Source of the DNA: JBBPYR01 sp038199755
GTDB lineage: Bacteria; Chloroflexota; Ktedonobacteria; Ktedonobacterales; Ktedonobacteraceae
Length of the DNA stretch: 33,100 nucleotides
Assembly: GCA_038199755.1 (NCBI GenBank)
Contig: JBBPYR010000068.1
Coordinates: 1-33,100, forward strand
Reading direction: 5' to 3'
Positions 6,573 through 14,128 of this stretch are shown piece by piece. The notes below the pieces were generated by a model. That model saw only the letters and a program-made list of their open reading frames with translations, was not told the DNA's origin and did not search any database. The translations under genes and the position numbers were made by a program. Position 1 is the first letter of the stretch. Each line of letters begins with the position of its first letter.

Positions 6573-9089
6573 TTATTTCAGGGCGCGTTCGACGCTGACG
6601 ACGTTTTTGACTTGACGCAGACGGCGCTGAATGCGTTCGATCTGGTTGAGGGCGTGACCATCTGCAGTGATTTCCAGGGTTGCTGTGATAACGGCTTTTT
6701 GGAGCGAGGTATGTGTGACCGAGGTGACTGAGGTCATATTGATACCTGCATCTGCGACGACTGCGGCTACGTCTCGTAGTAAGCCTGAGCGATCATGTGC
6801 CACAATGGTAACGGGTGCCAGATAGGTTTGTGGCTCTATCTGTAACCAGTTGATGGATACGAGCGCATTCGGGGTATTGCGATAACGGCGCAGGCTGCGG
6901 CAGTCCACGCGATGGATGAGCATACCTTTGCTGGGATGAAGCACGCCTACAATGGCATCGCCAGGGATGGGACAACAGCACTCCGCGAGTTTCGCGCTGT
7001 GTAGCATAGAGTTACTATGACCGTTAAGACTGTTGTGGCCGTTGCTGGCTGAGGTGTTTAGCTGCTCACCGTCTGCTGTAAGTGCTTCAAGTGCTTCAAG
7101 TGATTGGGGTGAGTGGATTGACTCCTTTTGTTCGGTTGTGTGTAGTGTAGCACGATGAATAGAGACACTTTGACTGGGTAGGAGCGGCAAGAGAACCTCT
7201 AAAAGTGCTTCTATCTGTACATCTTCACGTCCGAGGGCAACGAACACGTCGTCTAGACTGCCATACTTTACCAGCAGGGGGGTGTGTTCTCGCAGTGCTT
7301 TGAGCTGATTTTCCACATCTTCATGCAAGCCAGCCAAGCCAGCTGTCTTGAGGGCCATGTCTAATCGTTCGCGTCCCATCTGTATGTTGATCTCGCGCTC
7401 ATAAGTTTTCAGGTAACGGCGAATCTTGGTGCGTGCGGCGGCTGTTCGTGCGAACGAGAGCCAGTCGCGGGTGGGATGTGCGGAACGGTTGACCATAATA
7501 TCCACAATCTCCCCACCTTTTAGCTCATAGTCGAGTGGGACGAGACGAGTTACCAGCCGTCCGGTGTCATCCAGGTTGGTGATGATACGGGCACCTGCGC
7601 AATGATCGCCGATGTCAGTGTGAATACGATAGGCCATATCGAGCGGAGTTGAGCCACGTGGCAGGTCTTTCACCTCGCCTTTGGGGGTGAAGACAAAGAT
7701 TTGCTCTTGGAAGATGTCACCTTTGACTGCTTCTACGAATTCATCGGCACTACTCTGTGGTAGTTCGTGTTGCCAGTCGCGCAGTTGCTCCATCCAGGCT
7801 TTCATCTCTTGATAGGAGAGTTCCCAACTATCGGGGGGGGCTCCATCATGATTTTTGTTACCCATTCGATCTTTGAGGAACCAGTAGCTGGCAATACCGT
7901 AGTCGGCTGTGCGCTGCATGTCGTAGGTGCGGATCTGTATTTCTGTGAGGTGATTGCCCAGACCAAACACGGTTGTGTGCAGCGACTGATAGCCATTCAA
8001 TTTGGGTGTGGCGATAAAATCCTTGATGCGCCCATCGGTGGGTCGCCAGAGGGCGTGAATATGGCCCAGTGCTAAGTAGCAATCGTGGTCGGAGTCCACC
8101 AGGATGCGGAAAGACACGAGGTCGTGCAGTTGGCTGATGGGTCGCTCACCATCGATATCGTCCTGTTGGCGTGGGATATCTTCTAGTTTGCGCTGGATGC
8201 TTGCGAGATGCTTTTGCCACGCGAGCACTTCGGCGTGAATGCCTGCCTGCTGCATCTCAGCCTGGAGCGTTTTGCATACCTCTTCAATGTAGGGTTGACG
8301 CCGCTGCACTTCTTCCTCTACCTCAAGCTTGAGTTGAGCGTATTTTTGTGGTTCGAGGTAGCTGAATGCTAGGTCTTCCAGTTCGGCTTGCACCAATGCC
8401 ATACCGAGGCGACGGGCAAGGGGGGCGTATATCTCGCTGGTTTCGCGGGCCGTGTTCTGCTGCTGCGATGGCTTCATGGCACCGAGTGTGCGCATATTGT
8501 GCAGGCGATCGGCCAGTTTGAGCACGACGACGCGGGGGTCTTCCGCCATGGCGAGCAACATCTTGCGTACCGTCTCGGTGCGCTGGCGACGTTTGTCTAC
8601 AATGGAAAGTGGCGCGGGGGGTGGGGGAGGCGAGATGGCACTTGTATTTTGACTGCCATCGTGCAACGTGTTTATGGCGAGGGAGTCAAACTTGGTCACG
8701 CCATCAACAATAGTAGCGACGGCACTACCAAATTGAGCGTCTAGTTCTTCCAGAGAAAGCTCGGTGTCTTCCACAACATCATGCAGTAGGGCGGAGACGA
8801 TGCCATCGGCGTCGATACGCATTTTTGCCACCAAGGATGCCACCTCTAAGGGATGCTGAATATACGGCTCTCCTGAACGGCGCACAACCCCCCCATGCGC
8901 CTTGTTCGCAAGATCATAGGCGTTGCGAATTTTCTCAGCATCCTGGGTGCCCAGGTATTGGCCAGTCTCGACCAGTAAATCTTCCAGCGTCATACGCGAT
9001 GGCGCAGGATTCGTCTCGAAAGACGCGGCTTTTTTGATCGAAGCGGCAAAGGGCCCAGGAGTAATCCTGTTGAAATCAGCGGTCATCAT
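6573..9089 (-). CDS. rel: RelA/SpoT-family (p)ppGpp synthetase/hydrolase with intact HD domain
   Basis: 838 residues, two adjacent ATGs at 9089 and 9086 after a weak TAGGTAG. The HD hydrolase site is complete: H79, HD at 103-104, ED at 107-108, and LADRLHN with D194 and N198. A Pro-rich insert (about 140-165) separates the two halves of the HD domain. The synthetase has RIKD (354-357), NGYQSLHTTV and E383 in EIQIRT, but the end of the domain is unusual: MQRTADYGIASYW where MHxxAEYGxAxHW is usual, so synthetase activity may be reduced. TGS (IFVFTPKGEVKDLPRGSTPLD), cysteine motif (ECCCPIPGDAIVGV) and ACT domain follow. It would control the stringent alarmone, chiefly by hydrolysis if the inference holds. 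It precedes the HD-dead copy by about 300 bases. Confidence 0.92.
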   Translation of the reverse strand: MMTADFNRITPGPFAASIKKAASFETNPAPSRMTLEDLLVETGQYLGTQDAEKIRNAYDLANKAHGGVVRRSGEPYIQHPLEVASLVAKMRIDADGIVSALLHDVVEDTELSLEELDAQFGSAVATIVDGVTKFDSLAINTLHDGSQNTSAISPPPPPAPLSIVDKRRQRTETVRKMLLAMAEDPRVVVLKLADRLHNMRTLGAMKPSQQQNTARETSEIYAPLARRLGMALVQAELEDLAFSYLEPQKYAQLKLEVEEEVQRRQPYIEEVCKTLQAEMQQAGIHAEVLAWQKHLASIQRKLEDIPRQQDDIDGERPISQLHDLVSFRILVDSDHDCYLALGHIHALWRPTDGRIKDFIATPKLNGYQSLHTTVFGLGNHLTEIQIRTYDMQRTADYGIASYWFLKDRMGNKNHDGAPPDSWELSYQEMKAWMEQLRDWQHELPQSSADEFVEAVKGDIFQEQIFVFTPKGEVKDLPRGSTPLDMAYRIHTDIGDHCAGARIITNLDDTGRLVTRLVPLDYELKGGEIVDIMVNRSAHPTRDWLSFARTAAARTKIRRYLKTYEREINIQMGRERLDMALKTAGLAGLHEDVENQLKALREHTPLLVKYGSLDDVFVALGREDVQIEALLEVLLPLLPSQSVSIHRATLHTTEQKESIHSPQSLEALEALTADGEQLNTSASNGHNSLNGHSNSMLHSAKLAECCCPIPGDAIVGVLHPSKGMLIHRVDCRSLRRYRNTPNALVSINWLQIEPQTYLAPVTIVAHDRSGLLRDVAAVVADAGINMTSVTSVTHTSLQKAVITATLEITADGHALNQIERIQRRLRQVKNVVSVERALK

Positions 9090-9425
9090 TTCTACCTACT
9101 GTCGTCACTCTCCATCTGTTCCACATCCCTACATCTATGTTATGAGCTTTTTAGAAGTGACGTCTGAAAAACATACGTATCCAAAAGACTAACACAAGTA
9201 TACATAATGCTGAACAAATGTTGTTTTCTTTATTATAGGATGCATTGTGCTACTGTCAAGAAAAATAACCCACAGTTTTGGCAAAAGCCGCGCAAACAGG
9301 GCAAATTGGGTGGGCCAGAGGGATGAAATAGGAGGTTGTTGTGTCCTTTGTAGATAAGAACGTATGAGGTAAGAGCATTTATTCCTTGAGAGACGGGTTA
9401 GATATGGGTGAGGAATGACGGCTGC
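9090..9425. other. Long leader/promoter region of rel
   Basis: AT-rich and without a credible gene. The 84-codon frame on the minus strand (9189-9443) has no ribosome-binding site or family resemblance. Any rel promoter should lie here, but I could not assign a convincing -35/-10 pair. Confidence 0.3.
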
Positions 9426-9487
9426 GAGGATTGTCACTACCATAGAATGTTCATGAGCAGCATGCTTCTATGGTAGTGACAACCCTC
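9426..9487. repeat. Very long inverted repeat (17 bp perfect, about 22 bp with one mismatch)
   Basis: TTGTCACTACCATAGAA (9431-9447) pairs perfectly with 9466-9482 across an 18-base loop, and GAGG/CCTC outside extends it past one mismatch. No T-tract follows on either strand. It lies between the rel leader and the end of the zinc-ribbon gene and could be a terminator, an mRNA-stabilising hairpin or an interspersed repeat. Confidence 0.7.
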
Positions 9488-9577
9488 ACGGTTGCCATGT
9501 AGTATGGCTGTATTGTTCTGAAGAAGATGATTCCTCATCCACAAGAAAGTGGAAAGGCTATACGGCTACGCACATGG

Positions 9578-9602
9578 GTACCTGTCGTGAAACGGCAGGT
9601 AC
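9578..9602 (-). terminator. Hairpin after the zinc-ribbon gene
   Basis: GTACCTG-T-CGT / ACG-G-CAGGTAC around a GAA loop (9578-9602) starts three bases past the TAA stop of the minus-strand gene. The stem is compact, with one wobble pair, but no T-run follows, so it is a probable 3' end structure rather than a proven terminator. Confidence 0.45.
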
Positions 9603-9604
9603 GC

Positions 9605-9913
9605 TTAGTTGCGTGTAACGCGAACCTTGTCGTAGCAGGTGCTGCAATAGACGGGGCGATCATTCTTAGGCAAGAATGGAACCTGCGTCGTAGTTCCGCA
9701 CTCGGCACAAATGACAGTGTGCATCTCGCGTGGGGCGCGCTCAGAACGGTTGTTGGTGCCACCGGCAGCATTGCGGCGAGCAGAACGGCAGGATGAGCAG
9801 CGGCTGGGCTGATTCATCAAGCCTTTTTGCTGGTAGAATTCTTGTTCGCCTGCGGTAAACACGAAATCATTTCCGCATTCGCGGCACCTTAGGGTTTTGT
9901 CTTCGAAGCTCAA
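9605..9913 (-). CDS. Double zinc-ribbon (CxxC...CxxC) small protein
   Basis: 102 residues starting at TTG, with a perfect GGAGGT six bases upstream. The first ribbon is CRECG (from residue 10) paired with CSSC (about 39-42), containing the FVFTAGEQEFYQQKGL segment typical of probable zinc-ribbon proteins. A basic linker (RSARRNAAGGTNNRSERAPRE) follows, then a second ribbon, CAECG...CSTC, resembling the cxxc_20_cxxc family. Both should bind structural zinc; nucleic-acid or RNA-polymerase association is common for such proteins, but the partner is unknown here. The start codon overlaps the stop of an upstream 23-residue ORF (TTGA), and the mRNA appears to have a leader of about 138 bases from a promoter near 10058-10086. 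A hairpin follows the stop. Confidence 0.8.
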   Translation of the reverse strand: MSFEDKTLRCRECGNDFVFTAGEQEFYQQKGLMNQPSRCSSCRSARRNAAGGTNNRSERAPREMHTVICAECGTTTQVPFLPKNDRPVYCSTCYDKVRVTRN

Positions 9914-9981
9914 CTAGAGACCTCCTTAGTGATATGTTGGTAATCCTCCGGGTCCATATCCTTGCAGATGTCACCAGTCAT
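9910..9981 (-). CDS. Possible 23-residue leader peptide coupled to the zinc-ribbon gene
   Basis: An ATG at 9981, preceded by GTAGGGG at 5 bases, opens a 23-codon frame whose product begins MTGDICKDMDPEDYQHITKE. It is acidic with a single Cys and has no recognised family. Its TGA overlaps the TTG start of the zinc-ribbon gene by 4 bases, and the zinc-ribbon SD (GGAGGT) lies inside its last codons. That arrangement is typical of translational coupling. It may be a real microprotein, a regulatory leader ORF, or chance. Confidence 0.45.
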   Translation of the reverse strand: MTGDICKDMDPEDYQHITKEVSS

Positions 9982-10057
9982 TTTTTCCCCTACCAGCGTG
10001 GGAAGATTTTCTCTGGACGAGCACTGTATGCGAGACCGAGATTGGATACCGAAAAAA

Positions 10058-10086
10058 AGCATACACCATCTGTTGTGCATTTGCAA
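10058..10086 (-). promoter_or_regulatory. Promoter for the leader ORF and zinc-ribbon gene
   Basis: On the minus strand TTGCAA (10086-10081), 17 bases and TATGCT (10063-10058) give a plausible sigma-70 promoter with four matches in each hexamer. Predicted transcript start is near 10051, leaving about 70 bases before the leader ORF. Confidence 0.45.
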
Positions 10087-10142
10087 GGGCTTTTTAATGA
10101 AAAACTTATTGCGCAGTAGAATTTTTATGTATCTTTTATATC

Positions 10143-11519
10143 TTAATGCAAAATGTGCATTTTCGTGGGCTCCAATAGCATGTGCATGCCATATTTTGGG
10201 CGTATCGTGACACGCGGCTGTAGCACAACGGGGAAGTCAGGAACAAGGCGCGGTGTGTATTGCTGAAGGATGGTGGCGAGCAGCAATTTGGTTTCCAGTT
10301 CAGCGAAGGGCATGCCAATGCAGATGCGTGGGCCGCCACCGAAGGGGAAGTATGCTCCTTGCGGTATCTTGTGTTCGTTGGCCGGGTTCCAGCGTTCAGG
10401 GCGGAAGTTCTGTGGGTCGCCCCACACATCCGGCAGGTTGTGAATGACCCATTGGCTGAGTAGGGCAACGGTATTGGCGGGGAAATGGTAGCCATCGAGC
10501 TCAAAGTCGGCGAGGGCGCGTCTGCCCTGTGTCCAGGCTGGCGGGTAAATGCGCCAGGATTCGTTGATGGTCCATTCCAGGTAGGGCAGGTTTGCTAGGT
10601 CTGCTACTGTGGGTGCCCGTCCAGCCAGAGTGGTCTGTAGCTCTGCAATCAGCTGATGATAGATGTCGGGATGCTGTGAAAGCAGGTAGAGCGTCCAACT
10701 CAGGGTGTTCTGCGCTGTTTCATGGCCTGCCGCGATAAAGGTGAGCACCTGATCGTGGATTTGCTGGTCGGCCATGCTGTTGCCTTGATCCTGGGCTTGC
10801 AGGAGCATGGAGAGCACGTCGCCGACATCGCGCTTTTCGGCGCGTCTCTGTGCGATGAGGTCATAAATGAAGTTGTTTAACGTGCGGTTCGCCTCTATGG
10901 TGTTCTGTTTGCTTTGTGAGGGGAGGCGGCGTAGCCAGCGGCCTAGAATGCTAAAACGCCGCTGTGGGCTGTTGATAACATCATTGAAGGCACGCCCCAA
11001 AACCACTGCTTGTGCCTGTGAGTCGAGGTTAAACAGCGATTTGAGAATGATACGCAGTGTGAGCAATTGCATAGCGGATGCGATATCTATTTCCGCACCT
11101 GCCTGCCATGTTGTGAGCAGTTCTTGCGTGAATTGCACCATGGTCTCTGCATAGCCTTCCACACGTTTCTTGTGAAATGCGGGTTGCACGAGTCGCCGCT
11201 GCTGGCGGTGAAAATCGCCCTCGGTAGTGAGCAAGCCATCGCCGAGGAAGGCCTTTAAGTTTGCGCCATTGCCAAGATTAGGTTTTATGAAGTTGCGCGG
11301 ATGCTCCATCAAGAAGTAGCGCACATGTTCAGGGCGGAAGAAGGCTACAACGGTATTGTTGCCCAGACGTATGGATGCCATGTTACCAAACGCTTGTTGG
11401 GTTTGCCGTAAGAATGTCAGTGGGTCGTGTTGAAATTGGAGGGTGTTGCCGACAAAGGGCAATCCCTTTGGCCCTGGTGGAAGCGTTGCTGGATGCTGGG
11501 ATGGTATGATTGTTGTCAT
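10143..11519 (-). CDS. Cytochrome P450
   Basis: 458 residues, full length for a soluble bacterial P450, with no N-terminal membrane anchor. A haem-thiolate mono-oxygenase would insert one oxygen atom into an organic substrate using an external reductase. Motifs: proline-rich LPPGPKGLPFVGN (13-25), I-helix AAGHETAQNT (263-272) for oxygen activation, K-helix ExxR as ESWR (320-323), RPERW (373-377), and the haem loop FPFGGGPRICIG with the ligand Cys at 400. AGGAC lies upstream of the ATG. It follows a TetR regulator by 18 bases on the same strand and is probably co-transcribed and controlled by it, a pattern typical of inducible oxidation of a hydrophobic or xenobiotic compound. No ferredoxin or reductase gene is nearby. 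The substrate cannot be predicted. Confidence 0.93.
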   Translation of the reverse strand: MTTIIPSQHPATLPPGPKGLPFVGNTLQFQHDPLTFLRQTQQAFGNMASIRLGNNTVVAFFRPEHVRYFLMEHPRNFIKPNLGNGANLKAFLGDGLLTTEGDFHRQQRRLVQPAFHKKRVEGYAETMVQFTQELLTTWQAGAEIDIASAMQLLTLRIILKSLFNLDSQAQAVVLGRAFNDVINSPQRRFSILGRWLRRLPSQSKQNTIEANRTLNNFIYDLIAQRRAEKRDVGDVLSMLLQAQDQGNSMADQQIHDQVLTFIAAGHETAQNTLSWTLYLLSQHPDIYHQLIAELQTTLAGRAPTVADLANLPYLEWTINESWRIYPPAWTQGRRALADFELDGYHFPANTVALLSQWVIHNLPDVWGDPQNFRPERWNPANEHKIPQGAYFPFGGGPRICIGMPFAELETKLLLATILQQYTPRLVPDFPVVLQPRVTIRPKYGMHMLLEPTKMHILH

Positions 11520-11537
11520 TGATTTTGTCCTGTTCGC

Positions 11538-12155
11538 TTATCTAAACAATTGCTCAGGTAGGCCGTGCTGTAATAGTTGCAGGACTTGTGCGCTCATCGC
11601 GTCTGGCCCCGGCTCGTCATGCTCGAACCACCAGAAGATGCCTTGCGTAATCATGCCGGTGATGAAGCGTGCCAGTACAGGCGGATCGTAGGTTGTCAAT
11701 AAGCCTCTACTCTGGGCAGTTTCAAACAATCTCGTCAGTGCATCGGCGAGGGCTGCCTGGGCGCGAAATGTGCGTGTGCCTGTCGTCTGACCTGTCAGCG
11801 CGATCTGAAAGAGGTCGCGTTGCTGATGTGCATGCTGGAAGATGGTTTTCACCAGCAAGGGCAGCATTGGCTCGGTTATCTGTCGCTCTACAATGGTGGT
11901 GACGTGATCGCGTATGGCACGAAATCCCTCATCGAGCAAGGTGTTAAAGGCTTCATCTTTGTCGCGAAAGTGCAGGTAGAAGGTGCCAACGCCGACATCG
12001 GCCACCTGCGTTATCTCGGCGATGCTGGCCTCATGGAAGCCACGGGCGGCGAAGACCTGTCGTGCTGCCTGTAAGAGCTCGGCACGAGTACGTGCTCTAC
12101 GCCGAGAATTGCGTTTTGGACTGTCATGTTCAGTTGTTTCTGAATTAATATTCAT
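11538..12155 (-). CDS. TetR-family transcriptional regulator
   Basis: 205 residues from the ATG at 12155; the longer frame up to 12284 runs through a MITE-like repeat and is not coding. The N-terminal TetR DNA-binding domain reads RARTRAELLQAARQVFAARG, then FHEASIAEITQVADVGVGTFYLHFRDKDEAF, the classic helix-turn-helix. The C-terminal ~140 residues form the ligand/dimer domain, with a TetR_C-like GMITQGIFWWFEHDEP end. It heads an operon with the P450 and should repress both, with relief by a small hydrophobic ligand. Its own promoter (TTGACA-17-TATCAT) is interleaved with overlapping palindromes built on ATGAAT/ATTCAT, the likely operator. The -10 lies 6 bases before the ATG, so the mRNA is predicted leaderless. 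Confidence 0.9.
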   Translation of the reverse strand: MNINSETTEHDSPKRNSRRRARTRAELLQAARQVFAARGFHEASIAEITQVADVGVGTFYLHFRDKDEAFNTLLDEGFRAIRDHVTTIVERQITEPMLPLLVKTIFQHAHQQRDLFQIALTGQTTGTRTFRAQAALADALTRLFETAQSRGLLTTYDPPVLARFITGMITQGIFWWFEHDEPGPDAMSAQVLQLLQHGLPEQLFR

Positions 12156-12190
12156 AAATGAATGATAATTCATATTTGGAGGTTTGTCAA
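12150..12190 (-). promoter_or_regulatory. TetR-P450 promoter and putative TetR operator
   Basis: The minus strand carries TTGACA (12190-12185), 17 bases and TATCAT (12167-12162). Two overlapping palindromes, ATTCAT-AA-ATGAAT (12150-12163) and ATGAAT-GATA-ATTCAT (12158-12173), cover the -10 and the start point, as expected for an autorepressor site. Confidence 0.6.
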
Positions 12191-12200
12191 GATGTAAAGC

Positions 12201-12318
12201 AGATCCACTCAGAAAAAGGGGTGCAGGGGACGATCCCCTGCCGGAGCGCGAGGTGGCCTCGCATACTTCCCCACCCACCAGCATGCCGCAGGCTCGCAGC
12301 AGAATTATGAGTGGATCT
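12201..12318. mobile_element. MITE-like element with 11-bp terminal inverted repeats
   Basis: AGATCCACTCA (12201-12211) and TGAGTGGATCT (12308-12318) are exact inverted repeats bounding a 118-base, non-coding, GC-richer segment. Inside are two tight hairpins: GCAGGGGA-cga-TCCCCTGC (12223-12241) and GCGAGG-tgg-CCTCGC (12248-12262). No transposase is encoded and no clear target-site duplication was seen, so a non-autonomous transposable element is likely but not proven; a structured interspersed repeat is the alternative. Confidence 0.5.
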
Positions 12319-12386
12319 CAGGGCGAAACCTAATAAAGAGCACATAAAGTGGAAAATCGCTTGAACTTTTTCTTCATGAGGTTCTG

Positions 12387-12689
12387 TTGCATCACCTGCG
12401 TCCTTCAACCTCTGGAAAGCATGAGCCCTCGCGCCAGGAAATCCAAGATTATCTGTACCTTGCAGGCGTTACCAAAATGGTTCCCACTAATGAGCCAGAT
12501 ACCCAAGAAGAGGCAACGATGCGTAAATATCTAGCGGACCTCTTCGGCCAAGGAAAATCAGTGTCCGATATGGTAATCGAAGACAGAGGACCCGCCCCCA
12601 CCTTCATTAGTTCGGATACCGAACTTTTAACAATTGCACAGTTAGAAGGATTGGACATAGGGAATCCTAGTAGCGAACTCTCAATTTGA
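12387..12689 (+). CDS. Orphan small ORF, hypothetical
   Basis: 100 codons starting at TTG, with TGAGGT about 5 bases upstream. The product has a plausible soluble composition, with an acidic/amphipathic middle (EEATMRKYLADLFGQGKSVS), but no family was recognised. An internal ATG at codon 31 is an alternative start. It lies between a MITE-like element and the glycosyltransferase promoter, an area where gene debris is common, so it may be a remnant of a larger gene. There is no operon partner. Low confidence that it is expressed. Confidence 0.35.
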   Translation: MHHLRPSTSGKHEPSRQEIQDYLYLAGVTKMVPTNEPDTQEEATMRKYLADLFGQGKSVSDMVIEDRGPAPTFISSDTELLTIAQLEGLDIGNPSSELSI

Positions 12690-12720
12690 CTGGGAAATGT
12701 CCCGCTACCAACAATATGCA

Positions 12721-12749
12721 TTGTTTCTCTACCTGCATCTTGCTATAAT
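12721..12749 (+). promoter_or_regulatory. Promoter for the glycosyltransferase gene
   Basis: TTGTTT (12721-12726), 17-base spacer, TATAAT (12744-12749). Predicted start near 12756, leaving a leader of about 35 bases with GGCGGGGA before the ATG. Confidence 0.55.
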
Positions 12750-12790
12750 TCGATAAGATTGAAAGAAATTATACAAGGGCGGGGAATGTT

Positions 12791-14080
12791 ATGAAGAAAA
12801 CAATGTCTCGGTGGCAACTCTGGTGGCGTCTCTTTTTGTGGCTGCATGCGCTAGGTATAGCGGGTTTTTATAGTGTGCTGTTGCGGCGTACTGTGCCGCA
12901 TAAGGGCGACCGCGTGCGCGTTTTGCCTGTGCGCGACGATGATACGCGTCTGTTTGATCGCTTGGAACGCAAGGTGCCGACGGTTTCGATTATTGTGCCA
13001 GCACGCGACGAGGAGGCGAATATTCGTCGTTGTGTGCAATCTTTGTTGGAACAGGACTATGAGCACTTTGAGGTGATCGCGGTTGACGATGGCTCGACTG
13101 ATGGCACGGGTGCGATCTTAGATGAGTTGACGCGTGAGCATCCCAATAGCAATCACCTGTGGTTGCTGCGCCTACGCGATTTGCCGCAGGGGTGGGCGGG
13201 CAAGCCGCATGCACTTCATCGTGGCGTGCAAGAGGCGCAGGGAGAATGGGTGCTGTTTACCGATGCCGATACATGGCATGCTCCCAACAGCCTACGCTCG
13301 GCGGTGTTGCAGGCGGTGGAGGAGCAGGCTGATATGTTTACGATGGGAGCGGAGCAGGAGTTGCCAACGTTCTGGGATCGTGCGCTGATGCCGATGGCGT
13401 ATATGGGGATCAGTATGCTATATCCGCCTAACCTTGTGAATGATCCGACGAGTAAGGTCGCGGTTGCCAATGGGCAGTACATTTTGCTGCGTCGTTCCGT
13501 CTATGATATTGTAGGTGGCTATGCCCGCTTTGACCTACGTGGAACACTGCTCGATGATCGTGATCTGGCGCGTGTTGTCAAGGAGAATGGTTTTCGTTTG
13601 CGTTTTGTTGATGGGCGTGGCCTTGTGCATGTGCATATGTATAGCGACTTTGGGGCGATCTGGCGCGGCTGGCGCAAAAATGCGTATCTGGGCAATCGTG
13701 GCGGTTTGCTCTTTGTCGCGCTCCAACTGGTTGGCCTGCCCATGATCTCGATTGTACCCTTTTTGTTCCCGCTACTAGTGTGGCTGGGACGCCTGGGAGG
13801 GGGGAAGACGGCTAAGGGACAGGGAATGAGTAAGGGGGAAGCGATGGCGGCGATGGCGTTGGAGTGGGTGCCTTTAGCAGTGTATCGCACGTGGCTGAAT
13901 GCGCAGCTCAAGGTGCCGTGGTACTACCTCTTTACGCATCCACTAGCGGGCGCAATTTTCACGGGCATTCTGGGACAGTCTTCCTGGCGTGTGCTCACGC
14001 ACAAAGGAGTTGATTGGCGTGGGCGTCAATATCATGATGGGAAGTCTGCTTCCATGGGCCGTGTGGGGGAAAAGGTGTAG
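12791..14080 (+). CDS. Membrane-associated family 2 glycosyltransferase (CrtQ/HpnB-like)
   Basis: 429 residues. An N-terminal hydrophobic helix (about 9-31) precedes a GT-A domain: VSIIVPARDEEANI (65-78), VDDGSTDGT (98-106), the metal-binding DAD at 158-160 in LFTDADTWH, GQYILLRRSVYDIVGGY (about 224-240), the LLDDRDLARV acceptor-side motif (about 250-262), and a WRGWRKNAYLG motif before C-terminal hydrophobic segments (from about 308). Inverting GT2 enzymes move a sugar from a nucleotide donor to an acceptor; this architecture resembles enzymes acting on carotenoid-type (CrtQ) or hopanoid-linked (HpnB) lipids at the cytoplasmic membrane. Which lipid is used cannot be told from the sequence. 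It has its own promoter and ends about 110 bases before the PadR gene. Confidence 0.85.
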   Translation: MKKTMSRWQLWWRLFLWLHALGIAGFYSVLLRRTVPHKGDRVRVLPVRDDDTRLFDRLERKVPTVSIIVPARDEEANIRRCVQSLLEQDYEHFEVIAVDDGSTDGTGAILDELTREHPNSNHLWLLRLRDLPQGWAGKPHALHRGVQEAQGEWVLFTDADTWHAPNSLRSAVLQAVEEQADMFTMGAEQELPTFWDRALMPMAYMGISMLYPPNLVNDPTSKVAVANGQYILLRRSVYDIVGGYARFDLRGTLLDDRDLARVVKENGFRLRFVDGRGLVHVHMYSDFGAIWRGWRKNAYLGNRGGLLFVALQLVGLPMISIVPFLFPLLVWLGRLGGGKTAKGQGMSKGEAMAAMALEWVPLAVYRTWLNAQLKVPWYYLFTHPLAGAIFTGILGQSSWRVLTHKGVDWRGRQYHDGKSASMGRVGEKV

Positions 14081-14099
14081 GTGCGACATTGCTGATGCC

Positions 14100-14128
14100 T
14101 TGACAATGTTTGTAATAAAGGGTACTAT
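14100..14128 (+). promoter_or_regulatory. PadR-PP2C promoter
   Basis: A perfect TTGACA (14100-14105), a 17-base spacer and TACTAT (14123-14128). The -10 and the predicted start (about 14135) lie inside the 58-bp palindrome, so binding there would block transcription. Confidence 0.6.

Noticed and set aside
6330..6731. 133-codon plus-strand ORF between the rel genes
   Set aside because: It translates the REP repeats (GRDKSRPY twice) and runs antisense into rel; no family resemblance.
9189..9443. 84-codon minus-strand ORF upstream of rel
   Set aside because: No SD, no recognisable domain, lies in an AT-rich leader and touches the long hairpin.
12156..12284. N-terminal extension of the TetR gene
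   Set aside because: It passes through the MITE-like repeat and the -35, and the TetR domain starts downstream of the ATG at 12155.
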